DNA of 47,180 nt from Chelatococcus sp. (lineage in GTDB: Bacteria; Pseudomonadota; Alphaproteobacteria; Rhizobiales; Beijerinckiaceae): the NCBI GenBank assembly GCA_003248805.1, contig QFQY01000038.1, positions 1 to 47,180 of the forward strand. The letters are read 5' to 3'. The position numbers and the translations under genes were made by a program. The notes under the pieces were generated by a model. The model was not told the DNA's origin. It searched no databases and was given only the letters and a program-made list of their open reading frames with translations. Position 1 is the stretch's first letter, and each line of letters opens with the position of its first letter. Below, in pieces: positions 1-7,167 of the stretch.

Positions 1-745
1 AGATCGTGTCGAAGGCCTTCAGCGCGTCGATGGTGCGGATCACGATCGCGACCATGATGAAGGGCCAGACCAGCGGCAGGGTGATGTGCCGGAACATGTG
101 CCAGTCGTTGGCGCCGTCGATCAGCGCGGATTCGTAAGGCTCCTTCGGCAACCCGGCGAGGCCGCCGAGCACGATCAGCATGACGAGCGGCGTCCAGTGC
201 CAGACCTCGACCAGGATGAGGGTCGGGATCACCGTCGCGGGATCGTAGACCCAGCCCTGCGGCCCGATGCCGACGAGCGAAAGCAGATAGTTCAGCACGC
301 CGAGCTGCGGGTGGAACATCATAGTCCAGACCAGCGCGACGGCGACCGGCGTCGCCATCATCGGCATGACGAAGATCGTGCGCAGCAGCCCCCGGAAGGG
401 GAATTCGCGATGGAACACCAGCGCCGCCGCCGTGCCGAACACGACGGGCAGCACCACGGCGAGGACCGTGAAATAGGCCGTGTGCGCCATCGACTCGAGG
501 AAGCGGGCGTCCCGCATCAGCTCGGCGAAATTCCCGAGGCCGACGAACTCCACCCCGCCGCCGATCTTCCAGTCCTGCGCCGACATGTAGAGCGTGAACA
601 GCCAGGGGAAGACGATCACGGCGGCCACGATCAGGACCGCCGGCAGCGAGAACAGCCAGTAGCGCGGCGTGAAATCGGCGGAGTCCCGCGGCGGAGCGGC
701 GGATGGCTCCTTGGCGAGGCCGACGGGAAGGCTGGTGCTGGTCAT
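1..745 (-). CDS. Sugar ABC transporter permease, MalF type (partial)
   Basis: The minus-strand reading frame starts at the ATG at 745 and runs off the left edge after about 248 codons, so the C-terminus is missing. The translation begins MTSTSLPVGLAKEPSA, and a hydrophobic segment (YWLFSLPAVLIVAAVIVF) and further membrane spans follow. Near residue 200 it has EPYESALIDGA followed by HITLPL, the EAA loop by which such permeases dock on their ATPase. This is the MalF/UgpA family of inner-membrane components for carbohydrate import. The binding-protein gene lies just upstream on the same strand, so the two should form one uptake system. The sugar is inferred from the neighbouring fucose-type genes. 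Confidence 0.9.
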   Translation of the reverse strand, partial: MTSTSLPVGLAKEPSAAPPRDSADFTPRYWLFSLPAVLIVAAVIVFPWLFTLYMSAQDWKIGGGVEFVGLGNFAELMRDARFLESMAHTAYFTVLAVVLPVVFGTAAALVFHREFPFRGLLRTIFVMPMMATPVAVALVWTMMFHPQLGVLNYLLSLVGIGPQGWVYDPATVIPTLILVEVWHWTPLVMLIVLGGLAGLPKEPYESALIDGANDWHMFRHITLPLVWPFIMVAIVIRTIDALKAFDTI

Positions 746-784
746 GTCGTCCGTTCGTCTGCGTGGCGCGGTCCGGCCGAAGCG

Positions 785-946
785 CCTCCCCTCCCCCTCG
801 TGGGGAGGGGCTGGGGGTTGGGGGGCGAGCGACCGGGTGAGAGGCTGGTCCTGAAGGCGCTTGCTCTAGCGTCGGCAGCAACCCCACAAGGTGGCAGCCC
901 GGCCTTGCACCCCCCACCCCTACCCCCTCCCCACGAGGGGGAGGGG
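785..946. repeat. C/G-rich inverted repeat pair between ABC transporter genes
   Basis: Two C/G-tract elements, about 785-825 and 910-946, are imperfect reverse complements of each other. Each also contains its own small palindrome around CCCTCGTGGGG or CCCCACGAGGG. They sit between the binding-protein and permease genes. They look like a dispersed REP-type intergenic palindrome, which in binding-protein operons often lowers expression of the downstream permease relative to the binding protein. That role is inferred from position. Confidence 0.6.
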
Positions 947-963
947 AACCTGCGGATCGCGCC

Positions 964-2310
964 TCAAGCCTCGCTCTTGGCGAGCACCGGCGCGAAGGCC
1001 TCCGTCGCCTTCTTCAGTTCGGCGGCCACGTCCGCGCCACCGATGGCGTTCGTCAGCGCCACGCCGAAAACGTCGCGGAACTCGGTCACCGGGACGATCT
1101 GGGGCAGGCCGGCGCGCGCGATCTTGGCCGAGGCGAGCAGGCAGTCGAAATACTGCCTGCCGAACTTCGACTGCGCGATCGTCTCCTGGTCGAGATAGGC
1201 GGAGGAGCGCCCGGGCGCGCCGGCACCGGCCTTGAGCATGGCGAGCTGGTTCTTCTTGTTCGTCATGAACTGGATGTAGAGCCAGGCCGCTTCCTTCTTG
1301 GAGGAACCGCGCGAGATGCCCATGCCGTCGGCGAACATGCCAGCGTGATGCGCCTTCGGGCCCGGCGGCGTGACGCCATAGCCGACCTTGCCGACGATGC
1401 GCGACTTGGACGGGTCCTCGAGCGGCGTGGCGAAGCCGATGCCGTCGAGCCACATCGCGGCGCGGCCCTGCATGAAGGTGGTCTGGCACTCGTTCCAGTT
1501 GAAGCCGACCTGGCCGGCGGGCCCGGTGTCCTTGTTCAGCTTCCTGTAGAGTTCAGCAGCCCAGATCGCCTCCGGCGTATCGGTGAGCAGCTTGCCATCG
1601 GTCGACACGGTCTCCATCCCCTGACCGAGCATCAGCGAGGTCCAGACCGGGATATTGGCGTTCTTCAGGCCGCGCGAGACGAAGCCGGCGACACCCTTGG
1701 CGGGATCGTGCAGCTTCTGCGCGACGGTGAAGATCTCCTCCATCGTCTTCGGATACTCGACGCCTTTCGCGGCGAAGAGCTCCTTGTTGTAGTAGATCAT
1801 CCAGTAGTCGACGAAGAACGGGATCGTATCGAGCGCGCCATCGGCCTGCCGCGCATAGGCCACCGGACCCGCGCCGAAATCGGCGAAGTCGAAATCGGGC
1901 GCGGTCAGCGAGGCGTTCTGGATATAGGGCGTCAGGTTCTCGAACCACTTCCCCTTCGCGGCCATCCGCTTCTGCACATGCAGCGAGATGCCGCTGACGT
2001 CGAAGCTCGGCTTGCCGGAGGCGAATTCGATCACCGCCTTCTGGCGCTGCTGCTGCTCGGGAACCTGCTCGGCCGAGACCTTGATGCCCGTGAGTTCGGT
2101 GAACTCCTTTTCCGCCGCCTGCATCAGGTCGGAGCGGGGATTCTTCACCAGCAGCACGTCGATCGACGTGCCCGAGAAGCGCTTCCAGTCGAACGGGGCC
2201 TGGGCGTGCGCATGGCGCAGCACCAGCGGCGCGGCGATGGCGCCCGCCCCGAGGGCGGAGGCGCCGCGCAACAGCGCGCGCCGGGTCGGCTTGAGACTAT
2301 CCTCGATCAT
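964..2310 (-). CDS. Extracellular sugar-binding protein of ABC transporter
   Basis: This 448-residue protein has a twin-arginine-type signal at the N-terminus: TRRALLRG (residues 9-16), then a hydrophobic Ala-rich stretch ending HAHA before Q37. The mature part has family 1 solute-binding features, for example YYNKELFAAKG, the MEEIFTVAQKL stretch and a late LYIQFMTNKKNQ segment. It would capture a sugar in the periplasm and hand it to the permease encoded downstream (1-745). Export by Tat suggests folding before secretion. It diverges from the sugar-catabolism genes at 2488, with a shared control region between. The substrate is not readable from sequence; fucose or a related sugar is inferred from neighbours. 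Confidence 0.9.
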   Translation of the reverse strand: MIEDSLKPTRRALLRGASALGAGAIAAPLVLRHAHAQAPFDWKRFSGTSIDVLLVKNPRSDLMQAAEKEFTELTGIKVSAEQVPEQQQRQKAVIEFASGKPSFDVSGISLHVQKRMAAKGKWFENLTPYIQNASLTAPDFDFADFGAGPVAYARQADGALDTIPFFVDYWMIYYNKELFAAKGVEYPKTMEEIFTVAQKLHDPAKGVAGFVSRGLKNANIPVWTSLMLGQGMETVSTDGKLLTDTPEAIWAAELYRKLNKDTGPAGQVGFNWNECQTTFMQGRAAMWLDGIGFATPLEDPSKSRIVGKVGYGVTPPGPKAHHAGMFADGMGISRGSSKKEAAWLYIQFMTNKKNQLAMLKAGAGAPGRSSAYLDQETIAQSKFGRQYFDCLLASAKIARAGLPQIVPVTEFRDVFGVALTNAIGGADVAAELKKATEAFAPVLAKSEA

Positions 2311-2427
2311 TGGCGTCCTCCCACGGACTTGGGCCGCCCTTTGCGGGCTTGGTTGTGCGAGGTCGACGGGGACGAATGCCCCGCCGTCTCGCTCTGGCTT
2401 GGCCGAACGCTAGACCGGCTCGCGCTG

Positions 2428-2466
2428 AGTTGCAACTAACATGTCGGCATGCGCATAGTTGCGCCA
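2428..2466. promoter_or_regulatory. Candidate operator between divergent sugar genes
   Basis: The 177-bp divergent region holds a perfect 10-bp palindrome, AGTTGCAACT (2428-2437). A related half site, AGTTGCGCC (2457-2465), follows about three helical turns downstream. The layout suits a sugar-responsive repressor controlling both the transporter and the catabolic genes, but no regulator gene is in the window and the family is unknown. Confidence 0.35.
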
Positions 2467-2487
2467 ACAACCATAATGGAAACGCCC

Positions 2488-3513
2488 ATGCCTGCCTCCT
2501 CTGCCCTGGCCGAGCGCCCGCTCGGAGACACGGGCCTGGCCGTCTCGACGCTGGGCTTCGGCGGCGCGCCGCTCGGCGATCTCTATGCGCATCTCGACGA
2601 AGCGCGGGCCGTCGCCACCGTCGAGGCGGCGCTGCGCGGCGGCGTGACCCTGATCGACACCTCGCCGCTCTATGGCCACGGCCTGTCGGAGCATCGCATC
2701 GGCGCGGCCCTGCGTCGCTGCCCGCAGACCAAGCCCGTGATCTCCACCAAGGTCGGGCGCGTCGCACACCCCTTCGCCGGGCGCGGCGACGGCTCGGGCT
2801 ATCGCGGCGGCCTGCCGCACGGGCTCTCCTTCGATTATTCCCATGACGGCGCCATGCGTTCGCTCGAGCAGTCGGCGCTGCGGCTCGGCGTGGACCGCTT
2901 CGATATCGTCCTCATCCACGACGTCGACGTCTGGACCCATGGCGCGGAGATGATCGACCGGCGCTTCGCCGAAGCGATGGACGGCGCCTATCGCGCGCTG
3001 GAGCGGCTGCGCGCCGCCGGAGCGATCCGGGCGATCGGCGTCGGCGTCAACGAGGCGGAGATGTGCGAGCGCTTCGCCCGCGCGGGCGACTTCGACACCA
3101 TGCTGCTCGCCGGGCGCTATTCGCTGCTGGAGCAACCGGCTCTCGCCTCCTTCATGCCGCTGGCTCTCGAAAGGCGAATCGGCCTGATGCTGGGCGGCGT
3201 GTTCAACTCGGGCATTCTCGCGACCGGCCCCGTTCCCGGCGCCAAATACAATTACAGGTCTGCCCCGCCGGATATCCTCGCGCGCGTCGCACGGCTCGAG
3301 AGCGTCTGCGCGCGGCATAACGTGCCGCTGCGGCGCGCGGCCCTGCATTTCCCGCTCGGCCATCCGGCGGTCGCCTCGCTCGTCATGGGCGCGGCCTCGC
3401 CGGACGAGGTCGCGGACCAGATCGCCGACTTCTGCTGCCCCGTCCCGGCCGCGCTCTGGGCGGAGCTCAAGGCGGAAGGGCTGCTCGACGCGGACGTGCC
3501 GGTGCCGGAGTAA
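2488..3513 (+). CDS. Aldo/keto reductase, aldose 1-dehydrogenase type
   Basis: This is an NAD(P)-dependent TIM-barrel oxidoreductase. The catalytic tetrad of the aldo/keto reductase superfamily is visible: Asp57 and Tyr62 in LIDTSPLYGHG, Lys88 in ISTKVGR and His144 in LIHDVD. The sequence is closest in feel to D-threo-aldose/L-fucose 1-dehydrogenases, which oxidise the sugar to a 1,5-lactone. I chose the ATG at 2488 because GGAA lies 6 nt upstream; the ATG at 2476 is an alternative giving four extra residues. The lactonase gene follows 5 bp after the stop, so the two steps are probably co-expressed. The substrate is an inference. Confidence 0.85.
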   Translation: MPASSALAERPLGDTGLAVSTLGFGGAPLGDLYAHLDEARAVATVEAALRGGVTLIDTSPLYGHGLSEHRIGAALRRCPQTKPVISTKVGRVAHPFAGRGDGSGYRGGLPHGLSFDYSHDGAMRSLEQSALRLGVDRFDIVLIHDVDVWTHGAEMIDRRFAEAMDGAYRALERLRAAGAIRAIGVGVNEAEMCERFARAGDFDTMLLAGRYSLLEQPALASFMPLALERRIGLMLGGVFNSGILATGPVPGAKYNYRSAPPDILARVARLESVCARHNVPLRRAALHFPLGHPAVASLVMGAASPDEVADQIADFCCPVPAALWAELKAEGLLDADVPVPE

Positions 3514-3518
3514 GCGAC

Positions 3519-4364
3519 ATGCGAATCGACGCCCATCAGCATTTCTGGCGTCTGGACCGTGGCGACTATGGCTGGCTGACACCGGCTCTCGGCCCGATCC
3601 ATCGCGATTTCGGCCCGGACGATCTGGCGCCGCTGCTCGCCCGGGCGGGCATCGACCGCACCATCCTGGTCCAGGCCGCGCCGACGGAAGCCGAGACGCG
3701 CTTCATGCTCGACACGGCGCTGGTGACGCCCTTCGTCGCCGGGGTCGTCGGCTGGACCGATTTCGAGGCGCCGGACGCCGCGCAGCGCATCGCCGCGCTG
3801 GCGGCGGAGCCCCTGCTCGTTGGCCTGCGCCCCATGGTCCATGACCTCGCGGACCCGGACTGGCTCGCGCGGCCCGAGCTCGATCCCGCCTTCGACGCGC
3901 TGGTGGAGCATGGCCTCGTCTTCGACGCACTGCTGAAGCCGCGCCACATCGCGGCCATGCTGCGGCGCCTGCAGCGCACGCCCGAGCTGACGGCCGTCAT
4001 CGACCACGCCGCCAAGCCGGACCTCGCCTCGGGCGATCTCGTCTACTGGCGTGACGGCATATCGGCCCTCGCCGCGCATATCGGCACGGCCTGCAAGCTG
4101 TCGGGGCTCGTCACCGAGGCCGGCCCGGACTGGACGCCCGAGACGCTGCGGCCGGCGGTCGAGCACCTGCTGAAGAGCTTCGGGCGGCAACGCCTGATCT
4201 TCGGCAGCGACTGGCCGGTCGTGACGCTGCGCGCCGGCTACGGCACCTGGCTGGAGACGGTCGACGCATTGCTCGGTTCGCTGCCGCAGGGCGACTATGC
4301 CGCCATCATGGGCGGCACGGCCGGGCGGATCTATCTCGCGCGCCGCGGGCGCCGCCCCCACTGA
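3519..4364 (+). CDS. Amidohydrolase-family sugar lactonase (L-fuconolactone hydrolase type)
   Basis: This 281-residue metal-dependent hydrolase of the amidohydrolase-2 family has the N-terminal metal-binding HxH in DAHQHFW (residues 4-10). Later it has VIDHAAKPDL and the typical C-terminal LIFGSDWPV, whose Asp is the conserved metal/catalytic aspartate. Members next to fucose dehydrogenases open L-fucono-1,5-lactone to fuconate. It follows the dehydrogenase by 5 bp and precedes the mutarotase gene by 34 bp, supporting one operon. It acts in the cytoplasm. A 2-pyrone-4,6-dicarboxylate hydrolase role is possible from family alone but fits the context less well. Confidence 0.85.
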   Translation: MRIDAHQHFWRLDRGDYGWLTPALGPIHRDFGPDDLAPLLARAGIDRTILVQAAPTEAETRFMLDTALVTPFVAGVVGWTDFEAPDAAQRIAALAAEPLLVGLRPMVHDLADPDWLARPELDPAFDALVEHGLVFDALLKPRHIAAMLRRLQRTPELTAVIDHAAKPDLASGDLVYWRDGISALAAHIGTACKLSGLVTEAGPDWTPETLRPAVEHLLKSFGRQRLIFGSDWPVVTLRAGYGTWLETVDALLGSLPQGDYAAIMGGTAGRIYLARRGRRPH

Positions 4365-4398
4365 CCGGACGGCGCGCCGGCGCCGCCACGAGGACACC

Positions 4399-4854
4399 AT
4401 GCTGAAGACGATCGACCCCGTTCTCTCCGCCGATCTGCTCTGGGTCCTCGCCGCCATGGGCCATGGCGACGATCTCGCCCTCGTCGACGCCAACCACCCG
4501 GCCGAGACCATCGCCGCCGCGACGACCAGCCGGCGGCTCGTCCGCCTGCCCGGGCTCGCCATGGAGCGCGCCGCCCGGGCGGTTCTCTCCGTCCTGCCGA
4601 TCGACGATTTCGAGCCGGAGCCGGTCAGGCGCATGCAGGTCGTCGGCGAGCCTGACACGATTCCCGACGTACAGGCCGCGGTTCAGCGCGAGATCGACGC
4701 CGCGCTCGGCAAGACCTCGCCGCTCGCCGGCCTCGAACGCTTCGCCTTCTACGCGGCGGCCCGATCGGCCTTCGCCGTGGTCCAGGTCGGCGATCCGCGC
4801 CCCTATGGCTGCTTCCTGCTGCGCAAGGGCGTGATCGCCGGCCGGCCGGGCTGA
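4399..4854 (+). CDS. fucU: RbsD/FucU-family sugar mutarotase
   Basis: This 151-residue protein has the family hallmarks: LLWVLAAMGHGDDLALVDANHP (about residues 13-34), with the catalytic-site His of MGHGD and the DANHP motif, and a C-terminal GCFLLRKGV. FucU enzymes interconvert the alpha and beta anomers of L-fucose, supplying the anomer used by the dehydrogenase. The start at 4399 is chosen from GAGG 7 nt upstream and because residue 1 matches family starts. It is the last gene of the fucose-type operon. The prophage left boundary lies only 17 bp past the stop, so any native terminator has been displaced to the far side of the prophage. Confidence 0.88.
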   Translation: MLKTIDPVLSADLLWVLAAMGHGDDLALVDANHPAETIAAATTSRRLVRLPGLAMERAARAVLSVLPIDDFEPEPVRRMQVVGEPDTIPDVQAAVQREIDAALGKTSPLAGLERFAFYAAARSAFAVVQVGDPRPYGCFLLRKGVIAGRPG

Positions 4855-4866
4855 GTGTGCCCGGCC

Positions 4867-4871
4867 GAATC
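4867..4871. repeat. Left copy of 5-bp target-site duplication (GAATC)
   Basis: GAATC immediately precedes the first phage base (T of TGTAG). The same five bases follow the last phage base at 46832-46836. Five-base duplications are the signature of Mu-family transposition. Confidence 0.92.
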
Positions 4872-5023
4872 TGTAGGGGGGTGGGATCATTTGCACCCTG
4901 GACCCGTGGGCTCCCAAGGCGCGGAAGGCCCGCTCTATCAATAGGATAGGCTCGAAGTGGGCGGCGGCTTCGCCGTGCGCGATTTTGCGCGTGGACGCAG
5001 GGAATGGCGGCATCTTTTGCACC
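4872..5023. other. Left phage end with transposase-binding-like repeats L1 and L2
   Basis: The terminus TGTAGGGGGG is followed by box L1, GATCATTTGCACC (4885-4897), and box L2, CATCTTTTGCACC (5011-5023), about 126 bp apart and in the same orientation. The same box occurs inverted twice at the right end. By analogy with Mu attL these should be binding sites for the transposase, and the packaging start is also expected here. Assignment rests on symmetry with the right end, not on a known consensus. Confidence 0.8.
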
Positions 5024-5228
5024 TTTCCGCTCATTCGGCGCGCGAGAACAACGGGAAACATATCAATATGTTGGCGCGAGGCCCCGGCAACGACGGGCAA
5101 AAGTTAGAACCGCCGAACTTTTGCTTTGGCGTCAAAGTTTGGGAGCTTGAGCGAGAGGCCAAAAAATCAATTATTTCAAACAGATACGCAGAGCGTCCGA
5201 GTCAACAGCCTGAGCCCGAACTTTTGCC
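5024..5228. repeat. Non-coding left-end region with AACTTTTGC repeats and palindromes
   Basis: No convincing gene lies between the left terminus and gpG. The stretch is AT-richer than its surroundings and holds a palindrome, AACATAT-CA-ATATGTT (5057-5072). It also holds GCAAAAGTT (5097-5105), an inverted partner AACTTTTGC (5116-5124) with a 10-nt loop, and a third AACTTTTGC (5219-5227) abutting the gpG stop codon. These could be further end-binding sites (an L3 equivalent) or a transcription terminator for the leftward head operon, which otherwise reads out toward host DNA. Confidence 0.55.
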
Positions 5229-5729
5229 CTACTCTCCCAGGTCAAACCAGTCCTGGACTGTCTCTGTAGTCGCCTTCTCGTCCTCGGGGCCGAAGCCTAC
5301 ATAGGGCCGCGCCGGGATTGTGACCTTACGGGCGTATTTCGCTCCGCCGCCTTTCATCGGCATGCGCAAAGGGCCGTTCTTGCCCTCGATCGTCGCGCCG
5401 AATTGATGCACGGCGCCATGGATAGCCGACGGCCCGAGCCGGAGCGTGTCACCCGAGACCTCATAGTTCAGAGAGCCCTTCAGACGCCCGGATAAGGTCA
5501 GGATCGGACCCGACGCGCCGCGCAACTCGACCGTGAGAGGTTTGAGCGGCTCCCATGCCTTGCCCTGCGGATCCTTCTCATCCTCGAAGCGCTGGTCAGT
5601 CGTCTCCAGCAGTGCTTCGCCGACGTTCTTGAGCAGATCGGACTTGCGCTCGGCCCGTTGGATCAGCTTCTCCAGCTTCGCGATGCCCTCGCTGCCGGTG
5701 TCCAATGCGACGTGGATTTCGACGGTCAT
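5229..5729 (-). CDS. Phage virion morphogenesis protein (Mu gpG family)
   Basis: This 166-residue protein has the gpG/PF05069-type architecture: an N-terminal helical half (LEKLIQRAERKSDLLKNVGE), then TDQRFEDEKDPQGKAWEPL and a C-terminal IPARPYVGFGPEDE motif. Both motifs are typical of phage virion morphogenesis/tail completion proteins. Mu gpG contributes to head-tail assembly. Its ATG overlaps the stop of the 37-residue ORF upstream (ATGA), so it is translationally coupled to the head operon. It is the terminal gene of the leftward arm, next to the phage end; in Mu the corresponding gene lies internally, followed by the protease gene. Confidence 0.88.
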   Translation of the reverse strand: MTVEIHVALDTGSEGIAKLEKLIQRAERKSDLLKNVGEALLETTDQRFEDEKDPQGKAWEPLKPLTVELRGASGPILTLSGRLKGSLNYEVSGDTLRLGPSAIHGAVHQFGATIEGKNGPLRMPMKGGGAKYARKVTIPARPYVGFGPEDEKATTETVQDWFDLGE

Positions 5730-5839
5730 TGCGCAGCGCGCTCCCGAGGCTTATATTCCTTGTTATCGGAGGCTGAGGATCGCGTGATCCGGTCGCCCAA
5801 GGGCTCCGAAACGCCGCGGCAGATCACGGGCCGCGGCAT
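5726..5839 (-). CDS. 37-residue protein between F and G, function unknown
   Basis: A short frame (MPRPVICRGVSEPLGDRITR, then 17 more residues, highly charged at the C-terminus) fills the gap between the F-like gene and gpG. Its ATG overlaps the F stop as TAATG with GGAG 6 nt upstream. Its stop overlaps the gpG start as ATGA. Coupling at both ends argues that it is translated. One Cys at residue 7; no membrane segment. It may be a small head-assembly factor or simply keep ribosomes moving into gpG. I recognise no family. Confidence 0.55.
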   Translation of the reverse strand: MPRPVICRGVSEPLGDRITRSSASDNKEYKPRERAAQ

Positions 5840-7167
5840 TATCTCTCCTCCTTCGGCCGACGATAGAGCAGCGCCCCGTGGCGCTGGTTGTCGACATAGG
5901 CGTCGCGCCGTTTCGGGTCGGAATTCATCGGCGGAAAGAGCGTCGTGCCGACCCAGCCGGCCTTTCCCCATTCGAAAACGGCGACCTGCGGCTTGTCGCC
6001 ATCGTGGCGCAGGTAGCGGCGACGCATGGTGACCTCGCCGGTCTTCGTATTGCGCTCCCAATCGACCCAGATCTCATCCGGATCCTTCAACGCCTCGGCC
6101 GCCTGCAGATACTGCTCGGCGCGACCGCCCTTGAACACCTTCCAGGCGCCGGACGCGTCCTTGAACAGGCTTTCGGAGATGACCACGGCCCCACCGGCGT
6201 TGTCGCGATACACGGCAGCCCCGTCTTCGCCGCGCGCAGCGCCGAACAGGCCGAGCACCGCGTCGACATAGGTCTCCACGGCCTCCCCCTCCTTCAGGCG
6301 CCCAACCTTCGACGGCTTCGACAGGCCCTTCAGCGGCGGCAGATCGGCGGGCTTGCTGTTGGCCCTGGCGCCGGGCGCGAGAGCGTCAGAAGGCGGCAGC
6401 GGCTGCTGGAGTTCTGACGGCACGAGGCCCCGCTCCCAGCTGTCGCCGGGCATGTGATCCCAGCCGAAGTCGATGCCCTCCGGCACATAGACGGTCTCGC
6501 CCGTCTTCGGATCCCTGATGGGACGGAGGTTAAGCGGCGGCGCCTCGTCGGGGCCGGCCGGCTTCTTTCGCTTCTCCTGCTCGCGGTCGCGTTCCCGGCG
6601 GGAGAGTGGGCGCACGCCGCAGGTGCAGAGCCAGCCATTCGGCCCGAAATGCGTCAGCCACCATGGATCGTCGTGGCGCAGGATGATGCCGTCCCAGGCC
6701 AGATGCTCGGGGCGAGGCGTCTCGGGCGTGCGGAGCTGCGCATGCTCGTACATCCACCAGGGCCGCAGCTCCAGGACGGCCGGGTCGCGCATCTGCTTCA
6801 GGCGGCCGGCCTGATAGGAGGTACGGACGTTCGTCTCGTAAATGACCCGGGTCCGCCAGTCGCGATTGTCCTCGCCCGCGCCGCCGATCCAACCATGCCG
6901 CTCGACGGTCTTGTCGAAATCGCGCCGGAATTCCTCCAGCGTGGTGCCCTTGTCGATGGCCTTGTCGATGGCCTGGCGCAGCTCGCCGAGCACGGCCTCC
7001 TTCTCGACGCCGGCCACGACGAAGGCGCGGTCATGGGCGCGCCCGTCGAGGTCGCGCCAGCCCTTCGACGGCAGAGAAACCTTTTGCCGGAAATAGTCCA
7101 CCTGCGGCGTGAAGGCCTGGCGGAAGTCGTCGCGGCCGGGATCGGCGAAGGCGACGATCGCGTTCAC
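5839..7167 (-). CDS. Mu F-like minor head protein with C-terminal nuclease-like domain
   Basis: The N-terminal two thirds of this 442-residue protein match the Mu F/SPP1 gp7 head-morphogenesis type. The features are LEEFRRDFDKTVERHGW, VIYETNVRTSYQAGRLKQM and HLAWDGIILRHDDPWW, with WLCTCGVRPLS nearby. After a Pro-rich linker (about 270-290) comes an extra domain with ETYVDAVLGLFGAARG, DPDEIWVDWE, RRRYLRHDGD and NQRHGALLYRR. It resembles the PBECR-type (barnase/EndoU/colicin/RelE-like) nuclease modules often fused to MuF proteins. Its stop couples to the 37-residue ORF and its start overlaps the portal stop by 4 bp. Nuclease activity is an inference from overall pattern. Confidence 0.85.
   Translation of the reverse strand: MNAIVAFADPGRDDFRQAFTPQVDYFRQKVSLPSKGWRDLDGRAHDRAFVVAGVEKEAVLGELRQAIDKAIDKGTTLEEFRRDFDKTVERHGWIGGAGEDNRDWRTRVIYETNVRTSYQAGRLKQMRDPAVLELRPWWMYEHAQLRTPETPRPEHLAWDGIILRHDDPWWLTHFGPNGWLCTCGVRPLSRRERDREQEKRKKPAGPDEAPPLNLRPIRDPKTGETVYVPEGIDFGWDHMPGDSWERGLVPSELQQPLPPSDALAPGARANSKPADLPPLKGLSKPSKVGRLKEGEAVETYVDAVLGLFGAARGEDGAAVYRDNAGGAVVISESLFKDASGAWKVFKGGRAEQYLQAAEALKDPDEIWVDWERNTKTGEVTMRRRYLRHDGDKPQVAVFEWGKAGWVGTTLFPPMNSDPKRRDAYVDNQRHGALLYRRPKEER

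Noticed and set aside
4957..5304. Plus-strand frame across the left phage end
   Set aside because: It covers the end repeats and antisense gpG, lacks a ribosome site and has no domain; the region reads as non-coding.
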